Part shown: in pieces, positions 8,489 to 16,260 of the stretch
How the letters are laid out: every line of letters begins with the position of its first letter
Numbering within the stretch: the first letter of the stretch is position 1
Origin: an uncultured Rhodospirillales bacterium
GTDB taxonomy: Bacteria; Pseudomonadota; Alphaproteobacteria; Rhodospirillales; Casp-alpha2
DNA: 17,790 bases
Assembly: GCA_938074585.1 (NCBI GenBank)
Contig: CALJEW010000316.1
Location: 1-17,790 of the forward strand
Reading direction: 5' to 3'
Notes under the pieces: model-generated
Database searches by the model: none
The model's input: the letters and a program-made list of their open reading frames with translations, nothing else
What the model was told of the DNA's origin: nothing
Made by a program: the position numbers and the translations under genes

Positions 8489-8903
8489 TTATATATTTTT
8501 CGGTTTATCTAATATGGATGAATAATCTAGGCTTTCACCAACAGCCCGCACCAGTGCTAAAAAATCGCGCTGCACATCCGAGCGTTTAATCGAACTATAA
8601 GCAGATAAATACGCGCCCACTTCGAATATGGGGACCGTGGTAAAGTTACCTCTGCCGGAAAGACCACTATTTCTGGCACCCCGATAAAAAAAGTATAAAC
8701 AGAACCATCCAAGTAAGTGGCTAATCTAAATAGGTTTTTTTTAAAGGCGCCATTCAACGGTTTCAATACGAGATGTTATTCCAGCGGTCTCTCCCTGAAC
8801 TGCACCCATTTGACGCAGCGTCGACATCAAGCGGGGCCTATAGGCTTGATGTCGACGCTGCCAAATGCGCATCTAATTCATCAACCCTTTTAGATTTCGC
8901 CAT
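8489..8903 (-). pseudogene. Unrecognised small-protein gene broken by inverted repeat and frameshifts
   Basis: Reading the minus strand from an ATG at 8903-8901 gives a hydrophilic start (MAKSKRVDELDAHLAAS) that soon ends at a TAG inside an inverted repeat (8840-8838). Just past the repeat another frame continues sensibly as STLRQMGAVQGETAG and RIETVEWR. At an A8 tract near 8735 the frame must move to read KKNLFRLATYLDGSVYTFF, and at a T7 tract near 8688 it moves back to read YRGARNSGLSGRGNFTTVPI and VQRDFLALVRAVGESLDYS, ending at a TAA at 8491-8489. The two homopolymer shifts cancel each other. Joined, this gives a protein of roughly 130-140 residues that I do not recognise. Either the gene is decaying or the homopolymers are misread; the repeat-linked break cannot be explained by homopolymer error alone. 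It lies immediately upstream of the broken Fe-S gene on the same strand. Confidence 0.5.
8807..8867. repeat. Inverted repeat, 18-bp perfect arms (24 bp with a 2-nt bulge)
   Basis: GCAGCGTCGACATCAAGC at 8815-8832 is the exact reverse complement of 8844-8861, with an 11-nt loop. Outside these arms CATTTG (8807-8812) pairs with CAAATG (8862-8867), after skipping two unpaired bases (AC, 8813-8814). No T-run follows on either side, so it does not look like an intrinsic terminator. It sits exactly where the unknown small-protein gene changes frame, so the second arm looks like a locally copied inverted segment inserted into coding sequence. It has no transposase, target-site duplication or other mobile-element feature. 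Confidence 0.75.
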
Positions 8904-9020
8904 ATAAATCTCACTTACAAATCAAAACACATGCTTAAATAGATTAAATAATTTTATGCACTTATTAGGTTTTCTCACCTTTTTTTGTTTGCCAAGATAG
9001 GAAAACGGCCGAGCTGGCAC

Positions 9021-9047
9021 TTGACACTCCGGTCTTAGATCCATACT
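9021..9047 (+). promoter_or_regulatory. Putative promoter for ffh (and downstream ribosomal genes)
   Basis: A perfect -35 box TTGACA (9021-9026) is followed after 15 bases by CATACT (9042-9047), a 4/6 match to the -10 box; a 17-base spacing would use the weaker TACTCT at 9044-9049. It lies about 115 nt before the ffh ATG in a 260-nt stretch (8904-9163) where I see no gene. The rest of that stretch holds AT-rich sequence and a GC-rich untranslated leader without a recognisable 4.5S RNA. Confidence 0.45.
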
Positions 9048-9163
9048 CTTTGCTGGACTTCAGGGAAATTTTAAACCCTCCGCCTCACGGGGCGCCGCCA
9101 ATCCGCGAGTTTCGCGCACTGGCGCATTCGTCGTTGTGCATTTGGATTAGAGATAAAAAGAAG

Positions 9164-10543
9164 ATGTTCGATAATTTAACAGACCGCTTAGGCGACATAT
9201 TCGACAAGCTTAAAAAGCGCGGTGCGCTGAACGAAAAGGATGTCGACGAGGCATTACTTGAAGTTCATACTGCTCTTTTAGAAGCTGATGTTGCCCTGTC
9301 TGTCGTTAAAGATTTCATCAAATCTGTGCGCGAAAAAGCTATTGGCCAAGACGTTATCCGTTCCATTACACCGGGTCAGATGGTGGTTAAGGTTGTTCAT
9401 GATCAGCTAATCGAGACATTGGGCACAGAAGGCAACGAAATCAATTTGGTTGGCGTATCGCCCGTTTCAATTTTGATGGTTGGATTGCAAGGTTCTGGTA
9501 AAACAACAACCAGTGCCAAATTGGGCCTTCGTTTAACCAAGCGCGATGACAAAAAAGTGTTGATGGCCTCTTTGGACATTCACCGTCCTGCGGCTCAACA
9601 ACAATTAGCCACCTTAGGCGAACAAACAAACGTTCAAGTTTTACAATCAGTGTTTGGCGAACAGCCTATTGCCATCGCCAAGCGGGCCATGGAAATGGGC
9701 CGTAAAGAAGGTTTTGACGTTGTTATCCTAGATACCGCCGGGCGCTTACATATAGATCAAGCCTTAATGGCAGAAGTCGCACAAGTCCGCAACATCGCCA
9801 AGCCTGTTGAAACCCTGTTGGTGACCGACGCAATGACCGGTCAAGACGCGGTCAACGTGGCACGTGAATTTAAAGAAAAAGTCGGCATTACCGGCATTGC
9901 GCTAACCCGTGTTGACGGCGATGCACGCGGCGGCGCGGCTCTTTCTATGCGCGCCATTACGGGTGCCCCGATCAAGTTAATGGGTGTTGGTGAAAAAATG
10001 GAAGAGCTAGAGCTTTTCCAAGCAGAACGTATTGCCGGATCAATTTTAGGCATGGGCGACATTGTTGGCTTGGTAGAAAAAGCCGGCGAAGCTGTCGACC
10101 AAGAAGAAGCCGAAAAGATGGCCAAAAAAATGCTGAAAGGCCAGTTCACTTTAGACGACATGGCCCAGCAATTAGGCCAGATCAAAAAAATGGGCAATCT
10201 TGAAGGTTTACTGGGCATGATGCCCGGTGCACAAAACATTAAAAAACAAATGGCCGGCGCTAACATCGACGAAAAATTGATTGGCCGCCAAGAAGCTATT
10301 ATCCGTTCTATGACAAAGAAGGAACGGCACAATCCAAAACTTTTAAACGGTTCACGCAGGCGCAGAATCGCCGAAGGATCAGGCACAACGGTGCCTGATG
10401 TGAACCGGGTCTTAAAGCAGTTTAAGCAGATGGGCCAAATGATGAAGAAAGCTGGGAAAATGGGAAAAAAAGGGATGATGCGCGGTGGTGGAATGATGCC
10501 GGGCATGATGCCACAATCTCCTCCCGGAGGTGGATTTCGCTAA
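9164..10543 (+). CDS. ffh: Signal recognition particle protein Ffh
   Basis: Ffh binds hydrophobic signal sequences and 4.5S RNA and hydrolyses GTP together with FtsY. From the ATG at 9164 the protein is 459 aa and begins MFDNLTDRLGDIFDKL, the conserved start of the N domain. The open frame runs further up to 9050 but those 38 codons (MLDFREILNPPPHGAPP) do not resemble the family, so the inner start is preferred; its Shine-Dalgarno is weak. Motifs: G1 GLQGSGKTTT at about 107-116, G2 DIHRPAAQQQL, G3 DTAGRL, G4 TRVDGDARGG at about 248 (Arg replaces the usual Lys of TKxDGDARGG) and GVGEK. The methionine-rich M domain follows, with a GGGMMPGMMPQSPPGGGFR tail. It is first in the cluster continuing into rpsP, 86 nt downstream. 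Confidence 0.97.
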   Translation: MFDNLTDRLGDIFDKLKKRGALNEKDVDEALLEVHTALLEADVALSVVKDFIKSVREKAIGQDVIRSITPGQMVVKVVHDQLIETLGTEGNEINLVGVSPVSILMVGLQGSGKTTTSAKLGLRLTKRDDKKVLMASLDIHRPAAQQQLATLGEQTNVQVLQSVFGEQPIAIAKRAMEMGRKEGFDVVILDTAGRLHIDQALMAEVAQVRNIAKPVETLLVTDAMTGQDAVNVAREFKEKVGITGIALTRVDGDARGGAALSMRAITGAPIKLMGVGEKMEELELFQAERIAGSILGMGDIVGLVEKAGEAVDQEEAEKMAKKMLKGQFTLDDMAQQLGQIKKMGNLEGLLGMMPGAQNIKKQMAGANIDEKLIGRQEAIIRSMTKKERHNPKLLNGSRRRRIAEGSGTTVPDVNRVLKQFKQMGQMMKKAGKMGKKGMMRGGGMMPGMMPQSPPGGGFR

Positions 10544-10629
10544 GAAGCGTTAGGTTATAAGAATTTGAGTAAATTTAGGTAAATCGTTTATCTACAGAAT
10601 TTTAAGCAAACGAAAGGAAAAAGACAAAT

Positions 10630-11061
10630 ATGTCTTTGAGAATACGTCTATCCCGAGGCGGCGCAAAAAAGCGTCCCTTTTATCGGATCGTAATTGCAGA
10701 TTCACGGAGCCCCCGTGATGGCCGCTTTATCGAAAAAATCGGCACATATAATCCTATGCTCCCGAAAGACGGCGGAAACCGTTTGGTCATAAAAGAAGAC
10801 CGCGTAAAGTATTGGGTCAGTGTTGGTGCATTACCAAGTGACCGTGTTGCGCGCTTCTTGGGCGATGCTGGTTTGATGGACAAGCCTGCAACTCCTGCGA
10901 ACCAAACAAAGCAAGACAAGCCAAAAGCAAAAGCTCAAGAGCGTTTGCAAGAGCAAGCTGATAAGGCCGAAGCGGCTGTAGCTGCGGCGGCTCAAGCAGC
11001 TGCGGCGCCTGCTGAGGAAGCACCGGCTGAAGAGCCTGCTGCTGAAGAAGCTTCTAGCTAA
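10630..11061 (+). CDS. rpsP: 30S ribosomal protein bS16
   Basis: A small-subunit ribosomal protein needed for 30S assembly. Residues 1-80 are the conserved bS16 core: LRIRLSRGGAKKRPFYRIV, ADSRSPRDGRFIEKIGTYNP and WVSVGALPSDRVARFLGDAG. The remaining ~60 residues are a low-complexity Lys/Gln then Ala/Glu tail (AAAAQAAAAPAEEAPAEE), making 143 aa in all, longer than the ~80-90 aa of E. coli; such tails are common in Alphaproteobacteria. GAAAGGA lies about a dozen bases before the ATG. rimM follows after 24 nt, so they form one transcript. Confidence 0.97.
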   Translation: MSLRIRLSRGGAKKRPFYRIVIADSRSPRDGRFIEKIGTYNPMLPKDGGNRLVIKEDRVKYWVSVGALPSDRVARFLGDAGLMDKPATPANQTKQDKPKAKAQERLQEQADKAEAAVAAAAQAAAAPAEEAPAEEPAAEEASS

Positions 11062-11085
11062 GACGATTTTGCGGGGGTACCACTG

Positions 11086-11643
11086 ATGGTAACAAAACCT
11101 GCTGCATCGGAGCTGATTTGCGTTGGCGCGGTGACAGGCGCACGGGGAATTAAAGGTGATGTTCGGATCAAAAGCTTTACAGCCAACCCAAGTTCTATCG
11201 CCAGTTATGGTCCTTTGTACGATAAAACCGGAACTCATATCTACGTTCTTAAAATTACTGGCCAAGCTAAAAGCCAGTTAATTGGACGGATCGAAGGAAC
11301 GTCAGACCGGACAGCAGCTGAGAAGCAACGGGGAATACAGTTTTTTGTCCCAAGGGACAGCCTTCCTGAGGCTGTAGAAGACGAGTTTTATTTTTCAGAC
11401 TTAATCGGTCTTCCGGTTGAAGATTTGGGAGGTAAATCCTTAGGGACCATTAGTTCTGTTGAAAATTATGGAGCTGGTGACGTCTTAGAAATTGTTGGCG
11501 TGATAAGTGGGGGCTTAATGCTTCCGTTTACCAAACAAGCTGTTCCTCGGGTTGATATTCAAAACGGTTTGGTCGTTATTGACCCGCCAGATGGAATATT
11601 TGATCCACCAGACGAAGAAGCAAAAGAAAGCGATAGCGTTTAA
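11086..11643 (+). CDS. rimM: Ribosome maturation factor RimM
   Basis: RimM helps mature the 3' domain of 16S rRNA through contact with uS19. The 185-aa protein has the N-terminal beta-barrel (VGAVTGARGIKGDVRIKSFT, residues about 13-32) and the C-terminal PRC barrel (FYFSDLIGLPVEDLGGKSLG to GGLMLPFTKQAVPRVD), followed by the acidic tail usual for the family (DPPDEEAKES). A GGGGGT stretch precedes the ATG. It sits between rpsP and trmD, its standard place. Confidence 0.95.
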   Translation: MVTKPAASELICVGAVTGARGIKGDVRIKSFTANPSSIASYGPLYDKTGTHIYVLKITGQAKSQLIGRIEGTSDRTAAEKQRGIQFFVPRDSLPEAVEDEFYFSDLIGLPVEDLGGKSLGTISSVENYGAGDVLEIVGVISGGLMLPFTKQAVPRVDIQNGLVVIDPPDGIFDPPDEEAKESDSV

Positions 11644-11672
11644 TAGACCAAAGGATGTTTGAAGTTAAGCGA

Positions 11673-12389
11673 ATGACTAAATTTGATACCACATGGCGAG
11701 CAACAGTTCTCTCAATCTTCCCAGATATGTTTCCGGGACCTCTAGGTATGTCCCTAGCAGGTCAAGGATTGAGCGAAGGTGCTTGGTCGTTAGACACCTT
11801 GGATATCAGATCGTTCACAACCGACAAACACCGTTCCGTCGATTGCCCCCCGTTTGGTGGTGGACCCGGTATGGTGATGCGCCCCGATGTTATCGATAGC
11901 GCATTGCAGTCGGCAAAAAAGACTTCACCCAATGTCCCTTTGGTTTACTTGTCACCGCGCGGACAAACTTTCACCCAAAGTAGAGCTCAGGAGCTCGCAT
12001 CGGGCCCCGGAATAACTTTGTTATGTGGGCGATTTGAAGGTTTGGACCAACGCATTCTAGATTCCCACGAGATCGAAGAAATAAGTATGGGTGATTTTAT
12101 CTTATCAGGCGGCGAACCAGCGGCAATTACGCTGTTAGACGCATGTATCCGTTTGTTGCCGGGTGTCATGGGGAAAGCAGAAAGTTTAGAGCAGGAAAGC
12201 TTCGAAACTGGTTTGCTAGAATACCCTCACTACACCCGCCCACAAGTTTGGAACGGGCATGCGGTCCCGGGAGTTTTAATTTCTGGGCACCATGAAAACA
12301 TTCGAGCTTGGCGACAGGCTCAATCGGAAGAAATCACCAAACAGCGTCGGCCGGACCTTTGGTCCCAATACGCTGAAATGCATTTATAA
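11673..12389 (+). CDS. trmD: tRNA (guanine37-N1)-methyltransferase TrmD
   Basis: TrmD methylates G37 next to the anticodon and prevents +1 frameshifting. Its SPOUT trefoil-knot motifs are clear: FPDMFPGPLGMSLAGQGL near the start, DKHRSVDCPPFGGGPGMVMR, YLSPRGQTFTQ, LLCGRFEGLDQRI, EISMGDFILSGGEPAA and EYPHYTRPQVWNGHAVPGVL. I place the start at the ATG at 11673 (238 aa), because homologues begin only a few residues before TVL.IFPDMFPG. An in-frame ATG at 11655 would add six residues, but the AAAGG in front of it abuts it directly and is too close to act as its ribosome site. It follows rimM within about 30 nt and precedes rplS by 37 nt. Confidence 0.96.
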   Translation: MTKFDTTWRATVLSIFPDMFPGPLGMSLAGQGLSEGAWSLDTLDIRSFTTDKHRSVDCPPFGGGPGMVMRPDVIDSALQSAKKTSPNVPLVYLSPRGQTFTQSRAQELASGPGITLLCGRFEGLDQRILDSHEIEEISMGDFILSGGEPAAITLLDACIRLLPGVMGKAESLEQESFETGLLEYPHYTRPQVWNGHAVPGVLISGHHENIRAWRQAQSEEITKQRRPDLWSQYAEMHL

Positions 12390-12426
12390 AACATTTAATT
12401 GAATATCTAAAACGAAGGATGAGACT

Positions 12427-12897
12427 ATGAATATCATCGAAGAGATCAACCAAGAACAAATTCAAAAGTTGACCGCTGACAGTCCTACACCAATTTTTGC
12501 TCCTGGCGATACGCTAAAAGTAAACGTTCGTGTTGTTGAAGGTACGCGCGAGCGGGTTCAGGCATTTGAAGGCGTATGTATTGCGCGTAAAAATTCCGGT
12601 ATCAACTCAGCGTTTACGGTTCGTAAACTGAGCTATGGCGAAGGCGTCGAGCGCGTATTCCCTTTATACTCACCAAGCCTCGAGAGCATTGAAGTTATTC
12701 GCCGTGGCGATGTTCGCCGCGCTAAGCTTTATTACTTGCGTGGATTAACTGGTAAAGCAGCGCGCATTGCTGAAAAGACAACCGGTTATGCAGCTAAAGT
12801 TTCTTCTGATGAGAAGCGCGTAGCTGCAGAAGCAAAAAAAGCAGCTGGTCAGGCTAAAAAAGATAAGAAAGCCAGCAAAAAAGCAGATAAAAAATAA
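12427..12897 (+). CDS. rplS: 50S ribosomal protein bL19
   Basis: A large-subunit protein at the subunit interface. The conserved ~115 residues include FAPGDTLKVNVRVVEGTRER, VQAFEGVCIARKNSGINSAF, FPLYSPSLESIEVIRRGDVR and RAKLYYLRGLTGKAARI. After residue ~120 comes a Lys/Ala-rich tail (EAKKAAGQAKKDKKASKKAD), giving 156 aa against ~115 in E. coli; such basic extensions are typical of Alphaproteobacteria. AAGGATGAG provides the ribosome site just before the ATG. It ends the ribosomal/tRNA-modification part of the cluster; 117 nt separate it from leuC. Confidence 0.97.
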   Translation: MNIIEEINQEQIQKLTADSPTPIFAPGDTLKVNVRVVEGTRERVQAFEGVCIARKNSGINSAFTVRKLSYGEGVERVFPLYSPSLESIEVIRRGDVRRAKLYYLRGLTGKAARIAEKTTGYAAKVSSDEKRVAAEAKKAAGQAKKDKKASKKADKK

Positions 12898-12939
12898 TCA
12901 GCTCATTATATAAAATGTCGATGCACTCTTATAGGTGAG

Positions 12940-13002
12940 ATGATGTTACACATTCGGGTTGGCTCATGCGGGCTGACCCGGGTCTTATCAATGAACGCGT
13001 GA
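12940..13002 (+). CDS. Possible 20-codon upstream ORF in the leuC leader
   Basis: ATGATG at 12940-12945 opens a 20-codon frame ending with TGA at 13000-13002, only a few bases before the leuC Shine-Dalgarno (GGAGG, 13006-13010). An AGGTGAG element lies directly upstream, three bases from the second ATG. The peptide (MMLHIRVGSCGLTRVLSMNA) has three Leu codons, two of them the rare-type TTA. That is suggestive for a leucine gene but too few to call a leader peptide. A strong hairpin lies inside the ORF. A TATATAAAAT stretch at 12907-12916 could be a -10 region, but I find no good -35 box. It may be fortuitous. Confidence 0.25.
   Translation: MMLHIRVGSCGLTRVLSMNA
12955..12980 (+). promoter_or_regulatory. 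RNA hairpin in the leuC leader
   Basis: The 26 bases fold into an uninterrupted 11-bp stem (eight Watson-Crick pairs and three G-U) closed by a 4-nt loop, ATGC; two more G-U pairs and an A-U can extend it outward to 12952-12983. No U-run follows, so it is not an ordinary terminator. It ends 25 nt before the leuC Shine-Dalgarno and therefore does not cover it. A pause or attenuation element, an mRNA-stability stem between rplS and leuC, or a protein-binding site are all possible. Confidence 0.4.
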
Positions 13003-13014
13003 TACGGAGGCACT

Positions 13015-14418
13015 ATGTCTGGTCCTAAAACTCTCTTTGACAAAATTTGGCAAAACCATTTGGTGGAAGTTCAAGATGATGGCACGTGCCTTCTCTATAT
13101 TGATCGCCACCTTGTCCATGAAGTAACAAGTCCTCAGGCTTTTGAAGGACTTGCAAATGCGGGGCGCAAAGTGCGTCGCCCAGATTTGACTTTAGCTGTT
13201 CCCGATCACAACGTACCAACAACCGACCGTATGGCGCGCATCGAAAGCGAAGAAGGCCGTATCCAAGTTGAGACTTTACAAAAAAACTGTAAAGACTTCG
13301 GCGTTCCTTTGTTTAATTTGCAAGACATCCGCCAAGGCATTGTCCACATCATTGGGCCAGAGCAAGGCTTCACGCTTCCGGGCACAACAACAGTATGCGG
13401 CGATAGCCACACGGCAACCCACGGCGCTTTTGGGTCGTTAGCATTTGGTATCGGAACATCCGAAGTTGAACACGTGCTGGCAACCCAAACTCTGTTGCAA
13501 AGCCCCTTGAAGAACATGCGGATTACCGTTGAAGGTGCATTGCCAAACGGTTGTACGGCTAAAGATTTGGTTTTGGCGATCATCGGTAAAATCGGCACTG
13601 CTGGTGGAACCGGTTATGTCATTGAATACGCTGGTAAAGCGATCCGAGATTTGACCATGGAAGGCAGGATGACGGTTTGTAACATGACCATTGAAGCCGG
13701 TGCTCGAGCTGGCTTGGTGGCTCCGGACGAGACCACGTTCAATTACTTAATGGGTCGTCCAATGTCGCCAAAAGCAGGCGCTTGGGAACAAGCCGTTGAG
13801 TTTTGGAAAACCCTGCCATCTGATGGAGGTGCTTTCTACGACAAGGAAGTAACCTTGGACGTCAGCGAAATTGTTCCTCAAGTGACTTGGGGTACAAGCC
13901 CTGAAGATGTTGCCCCGATTACTGGAACCGTTCCAATGCCCGCCAGCTTTAAAGTGGACGGTAAACCAGAAGCCGTACAAGCCTCATTAGATTACATGGG
14001 GCTAACGGCTGGAATGGCAATTACGGATATCCCGATTGATGTGGTCTTTATTGGGTCATGTACGAACGGTCGGATTGAAGACATGCGCGCCGCAGCGGAA
14101 GTTGCGAAAGGCCGCAAAGTAGCAGAAGGTGTTCGGGCTCTTGTGGTTCCGGGTTCTGGTTTAGTTAAAGAGCAAGCTGAACAAGAAGGTTTGGATCAAA
14201 TTTTATTAGAAGCTGGCTTTGAGTGGCGCGACCCCGGTTGCTCCATGTGCTTAGCCATGAACGACGACCGCGTCGAGCCGGGTCAGCGGTGTGCATCTAC
14301 ATCGAACCGCAACTTCAAAGGCCGCCAAGGCTTTGGTGGGCGCACGCACTTAGTTAGCCCCGGAATGGCCGTAGCCGCAGCTGTAACCGGACACTTAACT
14401 GACGTACGCGATCTGTAA
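13015..14418 (+). CDS. leuC: 3-isopropylmalate dehydratase large subunit
   Basis: LeuC with LeuD isomerises 2-isopropylmalate to 3-isopropylmalate through a [4Fe-4S] cluster. The 467-aa length is standard. The cluster ligands are C349 in GSCTNGRIEDMRAA and C409 and C412 in DPGCSMCLAMNDD. The active-site region CGDSHTATHGAFGSLAFGIG (from about 128) and the N-terminal KTLFDKIWQNHLV identify LeuC rather than aconitase or a homoaconitase. The ATG follows GGAGG by four bases. leuD starts 16 nt after the stop, so the two subunits are co-translated. Confidence 0.97.
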   Translation: MSGPKTLFDKIWQNHLVEVQDDGTCLLYIDRHLVHEVTSPQAFEGLANAGRKVRRPDLTLAVPDHNVPTTDRMARIESEEGRIQVETLQKNCKDFGVPLFNLQDIRQGIVHIIGPEQGFTLPGTTTVCGDSHTATHGAFGSLAFGIGTSEVEHVLATQTLLQSPLKNMRITVEGALPNGCTAKDLVLAIIGKIGTAGGTGYVIEYAGKAIRDLTMEGRMTVCNMTIEAGARAGLVAPDETTFNYLMGRPMSPKAGAWEQAVEFWKTLPSDGGAFYDKEVTLDVSEIVPQVTWGTSPEDVAPITGTVPMPASFKVDGKPEAVQASLDYMGLTAGMAITDIPIDVVFIGSCTNGRIEDMRAAAEVAKGRKVAEGVRALVVPGSGLVKEQAEQEGLDQILLEAGFEWRDPGCSMCLAMNDDRVEPGQRCASTSNRNFKGRQGFGGRTHLVSPGMAVAAAVTGHLTDVRDL

Positions 14419-14434
14419 GACTGGGAGAAATGTA

Positions 14435-15058
14435 ATGCAAAAATTTGATAAATTAACGGGTGTTGCCGCACCAATGAACATGATCAACGTTGATACAGAT
14501 ATGATCATTCCAAAGAACTTCTTAAAAACAATCAAGCGCTCTGGCCTTGGCAAAAACTTGTTTGATGAGATGCGTTTTGATCGAGAAGGCAATGAGAAAC
14601 CAGATTTTGTTCTGAACAAACCCGCCTACCGCGAAGCAAAAATCATTGTTGCTGGCGATAATTTTGGTTGTGGGTCATCGCGCGAGCATGCCCCTTGGGC
14701 ATTATTGGATTTCGGTATTCGTTGCGTGATTTCAACATCTTTCGCCGATATCTTTTACAACAACTGCTTTAAAAATGGCATTTTGCCAATCAAAGTCACC
14801 AAAGAGCAATTGGACGATTTGATGGATGATGCGGAACGCGGTGCAAACGCGACGCTGTCTATTGATTTGGAAAGCCAGACGATCCAAGGTCCTGATGGTG
14901 GTAAAGTTAAATTTGAAGTCGATGAGTTCAGAAAATATCTGTTGTTGAACGGCTTGGATGATATTGGCCTAACGCTTCAAAAAGTCGATAAGGTCGATAG
15001 CTTTGAAGAACGGCAAAACGCCAGCCAGCCTTGGTTAACCGTTGTTGCCAAAGTTTAA
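14435..15058 (+). CDS. leuD: 3-isopropylmalate dehydratase small subunit
   Basis: The swivelling small subunit of isopropylmalate isomerase, 207 aa. It starts MQKFDKLTGVAAPMNMINVD, with the substrate-side TDMIIPKNFLKTI, and carries the hallmark GDNFGCGSSREHAPWALLDF at about residues 73-92. GGGAGAA precedes the ATG. It lies 16 nt after leuC and 42 nt before leuB, and acts with LeuC as a heterodimer in the cytoplasm. Confidence 0.97.
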   Translation: MQKFDKLTGVAAPMNMINVDTDMIIPKNFLKTIKRSGLGKNLFDEMRFDREGNEKPDFVLNKPAYREAKIIVAGDNFGCGSSREHAPWALLDFGIRCVISTSFADIFYNNCFKNGILPIKVTKEQLDDLMDDAERGANATLSIDLESQTIQGPDGGKVKFEVDEFRKYLLLNGLDDIGLTLQKVDKVDSFEERQNASQPWLTVVAKV

Positions 15059-15100
15059 TTAATAACAGAACACTCAAGATAAAAAAGAAAAGAGACTGCT

Positions 15101-16210
15101 ATGAGTTCGAACAAAAAAATGCTTTTTTTGCCGGGTGACGGTATCGGCCCTGAAGTTATGAGCCAAGTGCGCCACGTCATAGAATGGATGGACAAACGCC
15201 GCCATGTGTCCTTCGACGTTCAAGAAGACCTAGTTGGTGGTGCGGCTTATGATAAGCATGGAACGTCATTAGCTGATGCAACATTAGACATCGCTCAAAA
15301 CGTCGACGCCGTTTTATTGGGTGCTGTTGGTGGCCCTAAGTGGGATAACGTTGCCCGCGATGCCCGCCCAGAAGCAGGCCTATTGAAGCTTCGCAAAGAA
15401 ATGGATTTGTTTGCAAACTTACGCCCGGCAACAGTCATCCCTGCCCTTGCAGAAGCCTCAAGCCTTAAAACGGAGTTGGTTTCTGGTTTGGACATGATGA
15501 TTGTTCGTGAATTAACCGCGGGTCTCTATTTTGGTCAACCGCGCGGCGTATCTATAAACGCCGATGGTATCCGTGAAGTTGTCGACACTCAACGCTATAC
15601 AGAAGCAGAGATCGAGCGCGTTGTTCGCGTCGCTTTTGATCTGGCTGGCCAACGAAATGGCAAGTTAACATCTGTCGAAAAAGCCAACGTTATGGAATCC
15701 GGTGTTCTTTGGCGCGAAATCGCGACAACAGTTGGTAAAGACTACCCCGGTATTGAGCTTGAGCATATGTATGCCGATAACTGCGCCATGCAATTAGTCC
15801 GCGAGCCTAAGCAATTTGACGTCATTGTAACCGACAACTTGTTCGGTGATATTCTGTCCGATTGTGCCGCGATGTTAACCGGCTCATTGGGTATGCTTCC
15901 TTCTGCGTCTTTGGGTGCGCCCGATAGCGATGGACGCCGCAAAGCCATGTACGAACCCGTACATGGATCAGCTCCTGATATTGCAGGTGAAGACAAAGCC
16001 AATCCGTTAGCTACGATTTTGTCATATGCTATGACGCTGCGCTATAGCTTTGATATGGCTGAAGACGCAGACTATATCGAGCAAGCCGTTAAGAACGTTT
16101 TGGCCAACGGCCTACGTACGGGCGACATCATGCAGTCCGGCATGACTTTGGTTTCCTGCACCCAGATGGGTGATGCAGTTACCAAGGAATTAGATAAGTT
16201 AGCAGCCTAA
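15101..16210 (+). CDS. leuB: 3-isopropylmalate dehydrogenase
   Basis: LeuB oxidises and decarboxylates 3-isopropylmalate to 2-oxoisocaproate with NAD+ and a divalent metal. The 369-aa protein shows LPGDGIGPEVM near the start, LLGAVGGPKWD, LRPATVIPAL, the substrate-binding ELTAGLYFGQPRG, the metal-binding acidic residues in DNLFGDILSDCAAMLTGSLG and the NAD-site EPVHGSAPDIAG. These separate it from isocitrate and tartrate dehydrogenases. AAAAGAGA lies upstream of the ATG. It completes leuCDB; leuA, needed for the first step, is not in the window. Confidence 0.97.
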   Translation: MSSNKKMLFLPGDGIGPEVMSQVRHVIEWMDKRRHVSFDVQEDLVGGAAYDKHGTSLADATLDIAQNVDAVLLGAVGGPKWDNVARDARPEAGLLKLRKEMDLFANLRPATVIPALAEASSLKTELVSGLDMMIVRELTAGLYFGQPRGVSINADGIREVVDTQRYTEAEIERVVRVAFDLAGQRNGKLTSVEKANVMESGVLWREIATTVGKDYPGIELEHMYADNCAMQLVREPKQFDVIVTDNLFGDILSDCAAMLTGSLGMLPSASLGAPDSDGRRKAMYEPVHGSAPDIAGEDKANPLATILSYAMTLRYSFDMAEDADYIEQAVKNVLANGLRTGDIMQSGMTLVSCTQMGDAVTKELDKLAA

Positions 16211-16260
16211 TCTAGGCCTGTATCAACTGAACACGCTCCCATTAGTTTCAGGAGTACACA

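Noticed and set aside
8374..8589. Plus-strand open frame of 71 codons
   Set aside because: It overlaps the two minus-strand pseudogenes antisense, has no ribosome site and shows no family pattern.
9050..9163. N-terminal extension of ffh by 38 codons
   Set aside because: The residues are not Ffh-like, the ATG lies only a few bases downstream of the probable -10 region, and the conserved N domain begins exactly at the ATG at 9164.
8904..9163. Possible 4.5S SRP RNA gene next to ffh
   Set aside because: I looked for a GGAA-type tetraloop with an asymmetric-loop helix and found none; the leader has only short GC-rich stretches.
9841..10506. A 221-codon minus-strand open frame opposite ffh
   Set aside because: It is the antisense of the Met-rich M domain, with low-complexity Ile/Pro/Ser composition, and no ribosome site or family resemblance.
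10831..11265. Minus-strand open frame opposite rpsP and rimM
   Set aside because: Arg/Ser/Cys-rich translation produced by reading the Ala/Glu tail of bS16 backward; no coding features of its own.
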